Assembly (NCBI GenBank): GCA_030590765.1
Contig: JAUVCP010000153.1
Span: 1-6,002, forward strand
Direction: 5' to 3'
Source: Flavobacteriaceae bacterium
GTDB lineage: Bacteria > Bacteroidota > Bacteroidia > Flavobacteriales > Flavobacteriaceae
Length of the DNA stretch: 6,002 nucleotides
Under the pieces are notes generated by a model. That model was not told the origin of the DNA. It saw nothing but the letters and a program-made list of their open reading frames with translations, and did not search any database. Position numbers and translations under genes: made by a program. Of this stretch, positions 1-6,002 are shown one piece after another. Positions within the stretch are counted from its first letter, which is position 1. Every line of letters starts with the position of its first letter.

Positions 1-1139
1 CATTTTTACTAAATATTCCTCCTAATAGGAAAGGTGAATTTTCAGCAACAGATATCACTGTTTTAAAAGAGGTTGGTCAACGAATTCATAAGACCTACGA
101 TAATAACTTATTTAAAAATGCCTCTGGTCCAAAAAAAATATTAGACAACAATGCAAATAGTTTTGTTGTCCTCAATAATGATCTTCAAGAAATAATTATT
201 GAGACAAGTAAACCCGTAACGGTAAATCGTTTTATAATTCAGGAAGCTATTGCTACTCATGGTGAACGGGTAGAGAAACATGCCTTAGATGCCTGGGTTG
301 ATGATGAATGGAAAGAAATAGTGACCTCGACCAATATTGGTTATAAAAGGATTTTACGTTTCCCTGAAGTTACGTCAAACAAATTTAGGTTAAGAGTATT
401 AGAATCCAGATACTATCCTGCAATTTCAAATATCTCTGCTCATTATTATAATTCACGTCCACCGGAACTGTCTATTGAAAGAAATTTTGAGGGTATGGTA
501 ACCATCAAACCAAAAAAGCATAATTTTAGATGGAAACCACATGGTGAAGATGCATCCGCAAATATCAATGCCGGATTAAAAATTAGATATACTACTGATG
601 GAAGTAAGCCAAATAAGACATCTAAATTCTATAGTGAAAGTTTCTTATTTCCCATAGGAGAAGTGAAAGCTTTTGCTGAGATTCATGATGAAAATGGCCA
701 TGAAGTAAGCCATATTTTTGGCTCCGTAAAAAAAGACTGGAAATTACTATCTTTTGATAGCGAAAAAAGCAGGCATGGAGCAAGCAATGCTTTTGATGGA
801 TTCAAAAATTCCTATTGGCAAACCTATCCTAACAAAAATAATGAACACTATATATCTATCGATCTTGGAAAAAAATATGAGTTGAGTAGTTTTTCATACA
901 CTCCACAAAAGGAACATGCTGGTGGTATGATTGAAAAGGGAGTGATTAAAATAAGTGAAAATGGTAAAAACTGGAAGGAATTAGAAGGTTTTACTTTCGG
1001 CAACCTAATTAATAACCCTGAAACCAGAATACATGATTTTGAAAATTCAGTTGAGACAAGATATATCCAAATTGAATCAAAAGTAATTGCCGGAGGTAAA
1101 AATACTGCAGCTATTGCTGAATTAGATTTTTTTAAATAA
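1..1139 (+). CDS. GH29 alpha-L-fucosidase, C-terminal part with F5/8C and chitobiase-type modules (5' truncated)
   Basis: The frame is open from base 3 to the TAA at 1137-1139, giving 378 residues with no start codon in view; the first possible start inside it (GTG at 321) falls within a domain, so the gene is cut by the window edge. Visible residues 2-9 (LLNIPPNR) match the segment near the end of GH29 catalytic domains, and the following helix (VLKEVGQRIHKTYDNNLF) matches the usual catalytic-domain exit. After it come a galactose-binding-like (F5/8 type C) module at about residues 40-147, a chitobiase/hexosaminidase C-terminal-like module carrying YTTDGSKP at 196-203, and a second F5/8 type C (CBM32-like) module at about 246-378 (ASNAFDG, WQTYP, YISIDLGK, ISENGKNW, RYIQIES). 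The family removes terminal alpha-L-fucose; the nucleophile region and signal peptide lie outside the window. The tail modules probably bind glycan. Family identity is by motif recall, not a search. Hairpins follow the stop, suggesting transcription ends here. Confidence 0.88.
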   Translation, partial: FLLNIPPNRKGEFSATDITVLKEVGQRIHKTYDNNLFKNASGPKKILDNNANSFVVLNNDLQEIIIETSKPVTVNRFIIQEAIATHGERVEKHALDAWVDDEWKEIVTSTNIGYKRILRFPEVTSNKFRLRVLESRYYPAISNISAHYYNSRPPELSIERNFEGMVTIKPKKHNFRWKPHGEDASANINAGLKIRYTTDGSKPNKTSKFYSESFLFPIGEVKAFAEIHDENGHEVSHIFGSVKKDWKLLSFDSEKSRHGASNAFDGFKNSYWQTYPNKNNEHYISIDLGKKYELSSFSYTPQKEHAGGMIEKGVIKISENGKNWKELEGFTFGNLINNPETRIHDFENSVETRYIQIESKVIAGGKNTAAIAELDFFK

Positions 1140-1140
1140 A

Positions 1141-1209
1141 AGGTATTAAACCTCAGGGCAAGCCCTGAACCCTTAATAGGAATCGACCCAAGGGTCGAGG
1201 TATTAAACC
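1141..1209. repeat. Composite palindromic repeat: two 7-2-7 palindromes bracketed by a 12-bp direct repeat
   Basis: AGGTATTAAACC occurs at 1141-1152 and again exactly at 1198-1209. Between the copies lie two perfect inverted repeats of identical geometry (7-bp arm, AA centre, 7-bp arm): TCAGGGCAAGCCCTGA at 1153-1168 and TCGACCCAAGGGTCGA at 1183-1198. They are separated by a 14-nt spacer containing CCTTAATAGG. The arms are G+C-rich within an AT-rich setting. This regular layout resembles short dispersed intergenic palindromic (REP-like) elements. The alternative is a string of transcription-termination or mRNA-stabilising hairpins following the upstream fucosidase. The repeats themselves are directly visible; the family assignment is inference. 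Confidence 0.7.
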
Positions 1210-1212
1210 AAT

Positions 1213-1233
1213 ATCCCGCTAAAAAAGCGGGAT
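1213..1233 (+). terminator. Hairpin, 8-bp G+C-rich stem, possible terminator
   Basis: ATCCCGCT (1213-1220) pairs perfectly with AGCGGGAT (1226-1233) around an A5 loop. It lies 73 nt past the stop of the upstream fucosidase gene. No T-run follows directly; instead TTAGT-TCG-ACTAA (1233-1245) makes a further small 5-bp hairpin. It could assist termination or be a third unit of the adjoining palindrome array. Confidence 0.5.
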
Positions 1234-1245
1234 TAGTTCGACTAA

Positions 1246-1271
1246 CTAAAAAATTGAAATTAATTTTTTAG
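1246..1271. terminator. Probable transcription terminator hairpin with T-run, possibly bidirectional
   Basis: CTAAAAAATT (1246-1255) and AATTTTTTAG (1262-1271) are perfect 10-bp complements separated by the 6-nt loop GAAATT. The descending arm contains a run of six T (1264-1269) and the ascending arm a run of six A, so it could act for either strand. The stem is almost all A/T and weak by itself, but it follows stronger G+C-rich hairpins. Together they support an end of the upstream transcription unit before the sulfatase gene. Confidence 0.5.
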
Positions 1272-1377
1272 AGTCTCATGAATAAAATAAATAGGAGTTA
1301 AAATCATATAAAATTTGTTAATAGATTCTGCTATTTTTTGAATGAATAATAATAACTAAACCCAACTTAATTGAAAG

Positions 1378-2835
1378 ATGAAAATTAAAGCTTTAACATT
1401 TCTAATCATTTTTACTGCTATTTTCAGCTGTAAAAATCATGACCAAAAATTAAATACAGCAATAAAAATTGATAAAAAACCCAATATCATATTTTTATTC
1501 TCAGACGATCAAAGTTTTAAAGATGTTCATGCGCTGGGAAATAAAGAAATCAGGACTCCTACAATGGATAAGCTTGCTGAACAAGGAGTTACCTTAACCC
1601 ATGCATTTAATATGGGAGGTTGGAACGGAGCTGTTTGTGTTGCATCTAGAGCAATGCTCATTAGTGGCAGATCTATTTGGAGAGCCGAGCAAGTTTCTAA
1701 ACAATTTGCTAAGAATGTAGATTTGGATAAAACATGGCCCAGATTAATGCAATCAGCCGGCTATGAAACCTACATGACAGGCAAGTGGCATGTTCAGGCC
1801 AAAGCAGATAGTATTTTTAACCATGTTGGCCATGTTCTTAGAGGTATGCCTCACGATACACCTGAAGGATATAACCGACCCAAAAATGTGAAGGATACAC
1901 TTTGGAAACCCTGGAAGAAAGAATTTGGAGGCTATTGGGAAGGTGGCAAACATTGGAGTGTTTTAGTTAAAGATGATGCTCTCTCATTTATTAACAGTGC
2001 TGCACAAAAGAACAAACCTTTCTTTATGTATATCGCATTTAATGCTCCGCACGACCCAAGACAATCTCCAAAAAAATATGTTGATATGTATCCTTTGGAA
2101 GATATTTCTCTTCCAAAAAGCTTTATACCTGAAAATCCTTATGCGGAAATAATGGGCGCAGGAAAGAAATTAAGAGACGAAAGATTGGCTCCTTTCCCAA
2201 GGACAGAATATGCTGTAAAAGTAAATCGTCAGGAATATTATGCTATCACCACACATTTAGATGATCAAATTGCAGAAATTTTAAATGCATTGGAAGAAAA
2301 AGGGTTAAAAGGGAATACTTACATCTTTTTTACTTCTGATCACGGACTAGCTGTTGGCGAACATGGTTTGATGGGTAAGCAAAATATGTACGACCATAGT
2401 ATGAGAGTGCCCTTAATGGTAGTTGGCCCAAATATCCCAAAAGGGAAAAAGATTGATGCTAATGTTTATTTACAAGACATAATGGCAAGTGTTTTAGAAT
2501 TAGCCGGAGTACAAAAACCTGAATATGTAGAGTTCAATAGCTTTATGGGATTGATCAACGGAGAAAAAAACAAAAGTAATTACGATGCCATTTATGGAAC
2601 CTATAAAAGAGAAGCACAACGGATGATTCGAAAAGACAATTTTAAATTGATCATTTATCCAAAATCACATACCACTTTGCTTTTTGATCTTAAAAAAGAT
2701 CCTTTAGAGTTAGATGACTTATCTTCATACTCAAAATATGCGAAGAAAATAAAATTCCTTTTTAAAGAACTGATTACAAAACAGCAAGAAATGGGTGATG
2801 ACCTAATTCTTGATCCTATTGATTATAATATTTAA
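1378..2835 (+). CDS. S1 family (arylsulfatase/iduronate-sulfatase-like) lipoprotein sulfatase
   Basis: This 485-residue formylglycine-dependent sulfatase should hydrolyse sulfate esters on a glycan. The N-terminus has a basic start, a hydrophobic core (residues 5-16) and a lipobox ending I-F-S-C18, so it is predicted to be a lipid-anchored periplasmic or surface protein. The S1 signature C87-V-A-S-R91 continues AMLISGR98; Cys87 would be oxidised to formylglycine by a maturase not seen here. Other expected active-site residues are metal ligands D43-D44 in FSDDQ, K136 and H138 in TGKWH, H225-D226 in APHD, D321-H322 in TSDHG and K334 in MGKQNMYDH. The C-terminal part has the usual RMIRKDNFKLI and LFDLKKDPLE segments, so the protein looks complete. 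Start 1378 is chosen because it gives the lipoprotein signal. It precedes the fucosidase gene by 10 nt and probably leads the operon. Neighbouring GH29 genes suggest a sulfated fucose-containing substrate; the S1 subfamily and sulfate position cannot be set from sequence alone. Confidence 0.94.
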   Translation: MKIKALTFLIIFTAIFSCKNHDQKLNTAIKIDKKPNIIFLFSDDQSFKDVHALGNKEIRTPTMDKLAEQGVTLTHAFNMGGWNGAVCVASRAMLISGRSIWRAEQVSKQFAKNVDLDKTWPRLMQSAGYETYMTGKWHVQAKADSIFNHVGHVLRGMPHDTPEGYNRPKNVKDTLWKPWKKEFGGYWEGGKHWSVLVKDDALSFINSAAQKNKPFFMYIAFNAPHDPRQSPKKYVDMYPLEDISLPKSFIPENPYAEIMGAGKKLRDERLAPFPRTEYAVKVNRQEYYAITTHLDDQIAEILNALEEKGLKGNTYIFFTSDHGLAVGEHGLMGKQNMYDHSMRVPLMVVGPNIPKGKKIDANVYLQDIMASVLELAGVQKPEYVEFNSFMGLINGEKNKSNYDAIYGTYKREAQRMIRKDNFKLIIYPKSHTTLLFDLKKDPLELDDLSSYSKYAKKIKFLFKELITKQQEMGDDLILDPIDYNI

Positions 2836-2845
2836 ATCTATTAAA

Positions 2846-4219
2846 ATGAAAAGAATTATTATCTTACTATGCCTGCTATTGCTATCTGTTTCAAAAACAA
2901 ATGCACAAAAAAAAATATGGAATGAAACAGATACACAAAAAACAGAACGTCTTGCCTGGTGGACAAATGATCGTTTTGGGATGTTTATACACTGGGGGAC
3001 TTATGCTTTGGCAGGAAGGCATGAATGGGTAAAGAAAAGAGAGAGGATCTCTGATGAAAAATACCAAAAATATTTTGACAATTTTAATCCTGATCTGTAT
3101 AACCCTACAGAATGGGCAAAAATGGCAAAAGCTGCAGGTATGAAATATGCCGTGATTACCACAAAACACCATGAAGGATTTACATTATTTGATTCAAAAT
3201 TTACAGATTACAAAGTCACAAATACACCATATCACAAAGATGCAATTAAAGAATGGGTAGATGCTTTTAGAGCGGAAGGACTAAAAGTTGGTTTTTACTA
3301 TTCGCTCATTGATTGGCATCATCCTGAATATACTATTGACAGAGTTCATCCGAAAAGTGCCAAAACAACAGAAGAATACGATAAACTTAATAAAGGCCGT
3401 GATATGAAAATTTATCGCAAATATTTAAAAAACCAGGTGACTGAAATTTTAAGTAATTATGGTAAAATTGATATTCTTTGGCTGGATTATTCATTTCCAG
3501 GAAAAAATGGCAAAGGACGTGATGACTGGGGTTCTGAAGATCTTATGAAATTAGTTAGAAAACTACAACCAGAAATAATTGTTAACGATAGAGCAGATCT
3601 TAAAGATTATCAAGGCGGCTGGGATTTCACTACTCCAGAACAATTTAAGGTTGTGGAATGGCCAACTTACAATGGTAAGAAAATCCCATGGGAAACCTGT
3701 CAGACATTTAGTGGATCATGGGGATATTACCGTGATGAACTTACATGGAAAAACAACAAACAATTACTTGTTTTACTCATTGAATCAGTAAGTAAAGGTG
3801 GTAATGTTCTTTTAAATGTTGGCCCGACCGGAAGAGGTACGATTGACAATAGAGCACAATCGGCATTGCATAAAATGGGCGAATGGATGAAAGTAAACAA
3901 TCGATCTATTTATGGTTGTACACAGGCTCCTGTAGAATTTGAAGCACCGGAAAATTCACTTTTGACTTACAATCCGAAAACCAACAGACTTTACATTCAT
4001 CTGTTAGATTATCCTCTTAAAAATTATACTTTAAAAGAAATGAAAGGAAAAATTAAATATGCTCAGTTTTTACATGATGCTTCTGAAATACTAATCAAAA
4101 ACCGTCATGGTTATGGCGAATTGAAAAATAGCGGATTTGAAGAAAATGATATCAATATTGAGCTTCCAGTAAATAAGCCCAATGTAGAAATACCTGTTAT
4201 TGAATTAATATTGAATTAA
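2846..4219 (+). CDS. Secreted GH29 alpha-L-fucosidase
   Basis: A complete 457-residue exo-alpha-L-fucosidase (retaining, EC 3.2.1.51 type). Residues 1-20 form a signal peptide (MKR, long Leu/Ile core) with likely cleavage at TNA20|Q, placing the enzyme in the periplasm or outside. GH29 motifs in order: RFGMFIHWGTY (43-53) with active-site H49, the ITTKHHEGF block (104-112) with H108-H109, ILWLDYSFPG (210-219) with predicted nucleophile D214, LQPEIIVNDR (240-249), DFTTPEQ (260-266), PWETCQTFSGSWGY (281-294) and GGNVLLNVGPTGRG (318-331). E283 in the Trp-Glu-Thr-Cys motif aligns with the acid/base E289 of human FUCA1; E265 is another candidate. A short C-terminal beta-domain follows residue 360 or so, with no added binding module. 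An in-frame ATG at 2810 would overlap the sulfatase gene and add 12 hydrophobic residues ahead of a good signal peptide, so 2846 is preferred. The 10-nt gap to the sulfatase implies cotranscription. Confidence 0.94.
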   Translation: MKRIIILLCLLLLSVSKTNAQKKIWNETDTQKTERLAWWTNDRFGMFIHWGTYALAGRHEWVKKRERISDEKYQKYFDNFNPDLYNPTEWAKMAKAAGMKYAVITTKHHEGFTLFDSKFTDYKVTNTPYHKDAIKEWVDAFRAEGLKVGFYYSLIDWHHPEYTIDRVHPKSAKTTEEYDKLNKGRDMKIYRKYLKNQVTEILSNYGKIDILWLDYSFPGKNGKGRDDWGSEDLMKLVRKLQPEIIVNDRADLKDYQGGWDFTTPEQFKVVEWPTYNGKKIPWETCQTFSGSWGYYRDELTWKNNKQLLVLLIESVSKGGNVLLNVGPTGRGTIDNRAQSALHKMGEWMKVNNRSIYGCTQAPVEFEAPENSLLTYNPKTNRLYIHLLDYPLKNYTLKEMKGKIKYAQFLHDASEILIKNRHGYGELKNSGFEENDINIELPVNKPNVEIPVIELILN

Positions 4220-4264
4220 ACATCTTATTCTATTACAACTATATTCATAAAAAACTAATATTTG

Positions 4265-6002
4265 ATGAAAACCATAAGAATTATCTTATTTCTGTTTTTG
4301 TTCGGCAACTTATATGCTCAAAAAACTACTCAAAGATCCCAATGGTTTGTTGATGATCGTTTTGGTATGTTTATCCACTTCGGACTTTACAGTGCCGCTG
4401 AAGGTTACTGGCATGGTGAAAAGATAAGATATGATAATGACTATGCAGAGTGGTTGCAATATAGAAACAGAATTGACAAAAAAGATTATATTTCATTGAT
4501 AAACCGATTTCAATGGGATGAATTAGATCCTGAACAATGGGTGATTCTAGCAAAAAAAGCCGGAATGAAATATATCACGATTACAGCAAAACACCACGAT
4601 GGATTCGCCATGTGGAATAGTAAGGTTAGTGATTATAGTATTGGAAGTTATACTTCTCCAAAAAGAGATATCATCAAAGAACTGGCTAAGGCTTGTGAAA
4701 AACATGGAATAAAACTCGCATTTTACTATTCTCACTGGGTTGACTGGGAACATCAATATGGATGGGATCACACCAAAGAACTTACGGGAATCACAGAACA
4801 GGAATACGATAAATACTGGCAGGAAAAAGTTATTCCTCAGGTTAGAGAATTATTGTCCAATTATGGTGAAATAAGCATCATGTGGTTTGATATGTGGATA
4901 CATCATTCACGAACAATTATTACCAAAAAACAACTTTTTCAGTTAAAAGAATTGATAAGAGAATTACAACCTAACTGTTTGATCAATTCCCGTTTAGGAT
5001 TTTCAACCGAAGAAGATGATGATATTGATTTTAGAACTCTAGGCGATAATCAGCTGGGAAAAGAAAAACTTGATTATCCATGGCAAACTGCTGGTACTGT
5101 TGCTCATTCATGGGGATATCACGCAACTGAAAACAAATGGAAATCAACAACATCCTTATTAAAATCGCTTATTAACAATGTAAGTTTAAACGGTAATTTC
5201 ATGCTTAATATTGGTCCTAGAGCAAATGGTAATGTTCCTTATGAAATTACAGATCGATTAGAAAAAATGGGGGAATGGCTGGAAGTTAACGGAGAAGCCA
5301 TTTATAAAAGTGAAGCATTTGACCTTCGAACGGATATGCATGACTGGGGGAAGATCACAAGCAAAACAGAAAATGGAAAAACAAAATTATATCTCCATGT
5401 TTTTAACTGGCCTTTAGACCATCAGATTAGGGTTACAGGAATCAAATCTACTCCTTCTACAATATATTTATTAAGTGATAAATTGAAATCTTCTATTCAA
5501 TTTGAACAAAAGGAAGTGGTTACGAGAATTCAATTACCTTTTAAAGCTCCGGATCCTTATGTTTCGGTCATTGTTATGGAATTTGATCAATATCCCAAAA
5601 TTGAAAAAGGACTGGTTGGAGAATCCATTGGAGGAGGATATGCTCTAACTCCTAAAAACATTTCATATTCACAGGGAAGCACAAAGATATTATCTCCTAG
5701 TAAATTTGGTTCAATTCCCGAACGATTGATTATTGAAGAGGATAGCAACTATAAATGGCGTGTTTATATAGATCAACCAGGAGCTTATCTTTTAGATATT
5801 TCCTATAGTTTTCAGGATGAAAGTGATAAAAATTCTCTGACAGTAAAGATGGGAGATCAAGAATTAGGACATGAGATCCAGATGACCGGTAAAACAGTAG
5901 GAGAACCAAAATCTGCCTGGGTAATTGATAGTTATAACTTTTTTAAATTAGGAGAAGTTCAAATCAATCATCCGGGATTCTATGATATCAAACTGGATGT
6001 GA
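4265..6002 (+). CDS. Divergent GH29 alpha-L-fucosidase-family protein with extra C-terminal module (3' truncated)
   Basis: The frame is open from ATG 4265 to the window edge, giving 579 residues without a stop. Residues 1-18 form a signal peptide (cleavage near LYA18|Q). GH29 motifs: DRFGMFIHFGLYS (31-43) with H38, ITAKHHDGF (106-114), ISIMWFDMW (203-211) with predicted nucleophile D209, LQPNCLINSR (234-243), PWQTAGTVAHSWGY (272-285) and NGNFMLNIGPRANG (309-322). In the Trp-Glu motif the glutamate is replaced by Gln274, whereas the neighbouring fucosidase keeps Glu. The catalytic region and its beta-domain end near residue 440; a further beta-rich stretch from about 441 contains two PG-x-Y segments (QPGAYLLDIS, HPGFYDIKLD) typical of carbohydrate-binding-like sandwiches. 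It is clearly not a recent duplicate of the preceding gene, since motifs and spacing differ. It starts 45 nt after that gene with no hairpin between, so it is probably in the same operon. Activity on L-fucosides is likely by family, but the Gln makes mechanism or substrate uncertain. Confidence 0.92.
   Translation, partial: MKTIRIILFLFLFGNLYAQKTTQRSQWFVDDRFGMFIHFGLYSAAEGYWHGEKIRYDNDYAEWLQYRNRIDKKDYISLINRFQWDELDPEQWVILAKKAGMKYITITAKHHDGFAMWNSKVSDYSIGSYTSPKRDIIKELAKACEKHGIKLAFYYSHWVDWEHQYGWDHTKELTGITEQEYDKYWQEKVIPQVRELLSNYGEISIMWFDMWIHHSRTIITKKQLFQLKELIRELQPNCLINSRLGFSTEEDDDIDFRTLGDNQLGKEKLDYPWQTAGTVAHSWGYHATENKWKSTTSLLKSLINNVSLNGNFMLNIGPRANGNVPYEITDRLEKMGEWLEVNGEAIYKSEAFDLRTDMHDWGKITSKTENGKTKLYLHVFNWPLDHQIRVTGIKSTPSTIYLLSDKLKSSIQFEQKEVVTRIQLPFKAPDPYVSVIVMEFDQYPKIEKGLVGESIGGGYALTPKNISYSQGSTKILSPSKFGSIPERLIIEEDSNYKWRVYIDQPGAYLLDISYSFQDESDKNSLTVKMGDQELGHEIQMTGKTVGEPKSAWVIDSYNFFKLGEVQINHPGFYDIKLDV

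Larger units (their letters stand above)
1140..1377. other. Intergenic region with palindrome array, terminator-like hairpins and sulfatase leader
   Basis: This 238-bp gap is the only long non-coding stretch in the window. Its first half (1141-1271) is packed with perfect inverted repeats and a direct repeat, listed separately. The second half (1272-1377) is very AT-rich leader sequence ahead of the sulfatase. I see no convincing open reading frame or RNA gene. TATTTTTTG at 1332-1340 and TTTG at 1314-1317 faintly resemble the Bacteroidota -7 and -33 promoter elements, but the spacing is too short, so no promoter is called. A promoter is nevertheless expected here because terminator-like structures sit upstream. 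Confidence 0.7.

Noticed and set aside
321..323. GTG as the start of a separate 272-residue protein.
   Set aside because: The same frame is open to the window's left edge and encodes the end of a GH29 catalytic domain and the first part of an F5/8C-like module, so this is an internal valine codon.
1141..1240. CRISPR-like array.
   Set aside because: Only one short 12-bp repeat pair exists, with palindromes rather than unique spacers between the copies.
1314..1340. Possible Bacteroidota promoter (TTTG at 1314-1317, TATTTTTTG at 1332-1340) ahead of the sulfatase gene.
   Set aside because: Only 14 nt separate the two elements and the -7 box has one extra base relative to TAnnTTTG; in sequence this AT-rich such matches arise by chance.
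1753..1953. Minus-strand open frame inside the sulfatase gene, and similar ones at 2891-3172, 4371-4553 and 4547-4771.
   Set aside because: All lie wholly within strongly supported plus-strand enzyme genes, and their translations show no recognisable domain; they are shadow frames.
2810..2845. Earlier in-frame ATG for the fucosidase gene, overlapping the end of the sulfatase gene.
   Set aside because: It would add MILLIIIFKSIK ahead of an already complete signal peptide (MKRIIILLCL...TNA|Q); the ATG at 2846 gives a normal 20-residue signal and a 10-nt gap.
3579..3791. Plus-strand 70-codon frame inside the GH29 gene.
   Set aside because: It is out of frame within conserved GH29 motifs (LQPEIIVNDR to SWGYYRDE), so it is a shadow of the fucosidase.
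4220..4264. Possible terminator or promoter between the two complete-start GH29 genes.
   Set aside because: The 45-nt gap shows no inverted repeat or spaced promoter elements; it looks like a plain AT-rich intra-operon spacer.

Overview
The window looks like part of a polysaccharide utilization locus from a marine Bacteroidota, most likely a flavobacterium. The basis is the AT-rich sequence, start codons without a Shine-Dalgarno match (A/T-rich leaders instead), exported glycan-processing enzymes, and a cluster of several GH29 alpha-L-fucosidases with an S1 sulfatase. No SusC/SusD pair, regulator or RNA gene is visible, so the locus presumably extends beyond both edges.

Layout, all on the + strand: (1) positions <1-1139 hold the 3' part of a multidomain GH29-type fucosidase, with the end of the catalytic domain followed by three probable beta-sandwich modules. 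(2) Positions 1140-1377 are intergenic, with a compact array of perfect inverted repeats, a 12-bp direct repeat and terminator-like hairpins. This probably separates two transcription units. (3) Positions 1378-2835 encode a lipoprotein S1 sulfatase with a C-V-A-S-R formylglycine motif. (4) Positions 2846-4219 encode a complete secreted GH29 alpha-L-fucosidase, only 10 nt after the sulfatase stop. (5) Positions 4265->6002 encode a second, divergent GH29-family protein with an extra C-terminal beta-rich module, cut by the window edge.

Together the genes suggest stepwise removal of sulfate and terminal alpha-L-fucose from a sulfated, fucose-containing glycan. Brown-algal fucoidan or a related algal or diatom polysaccharide is the most natural candidate, but the substrate is inferred from gene content only. 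The most notable points are the last GH29 protein, which has Gln where its neighbour has the Trp-Glu motif glutamate (the general acid/base in human FUCA1), and the palindrome array at 1141-1271, which looks like a dispersed intergenic repeat family joined to a terminator.
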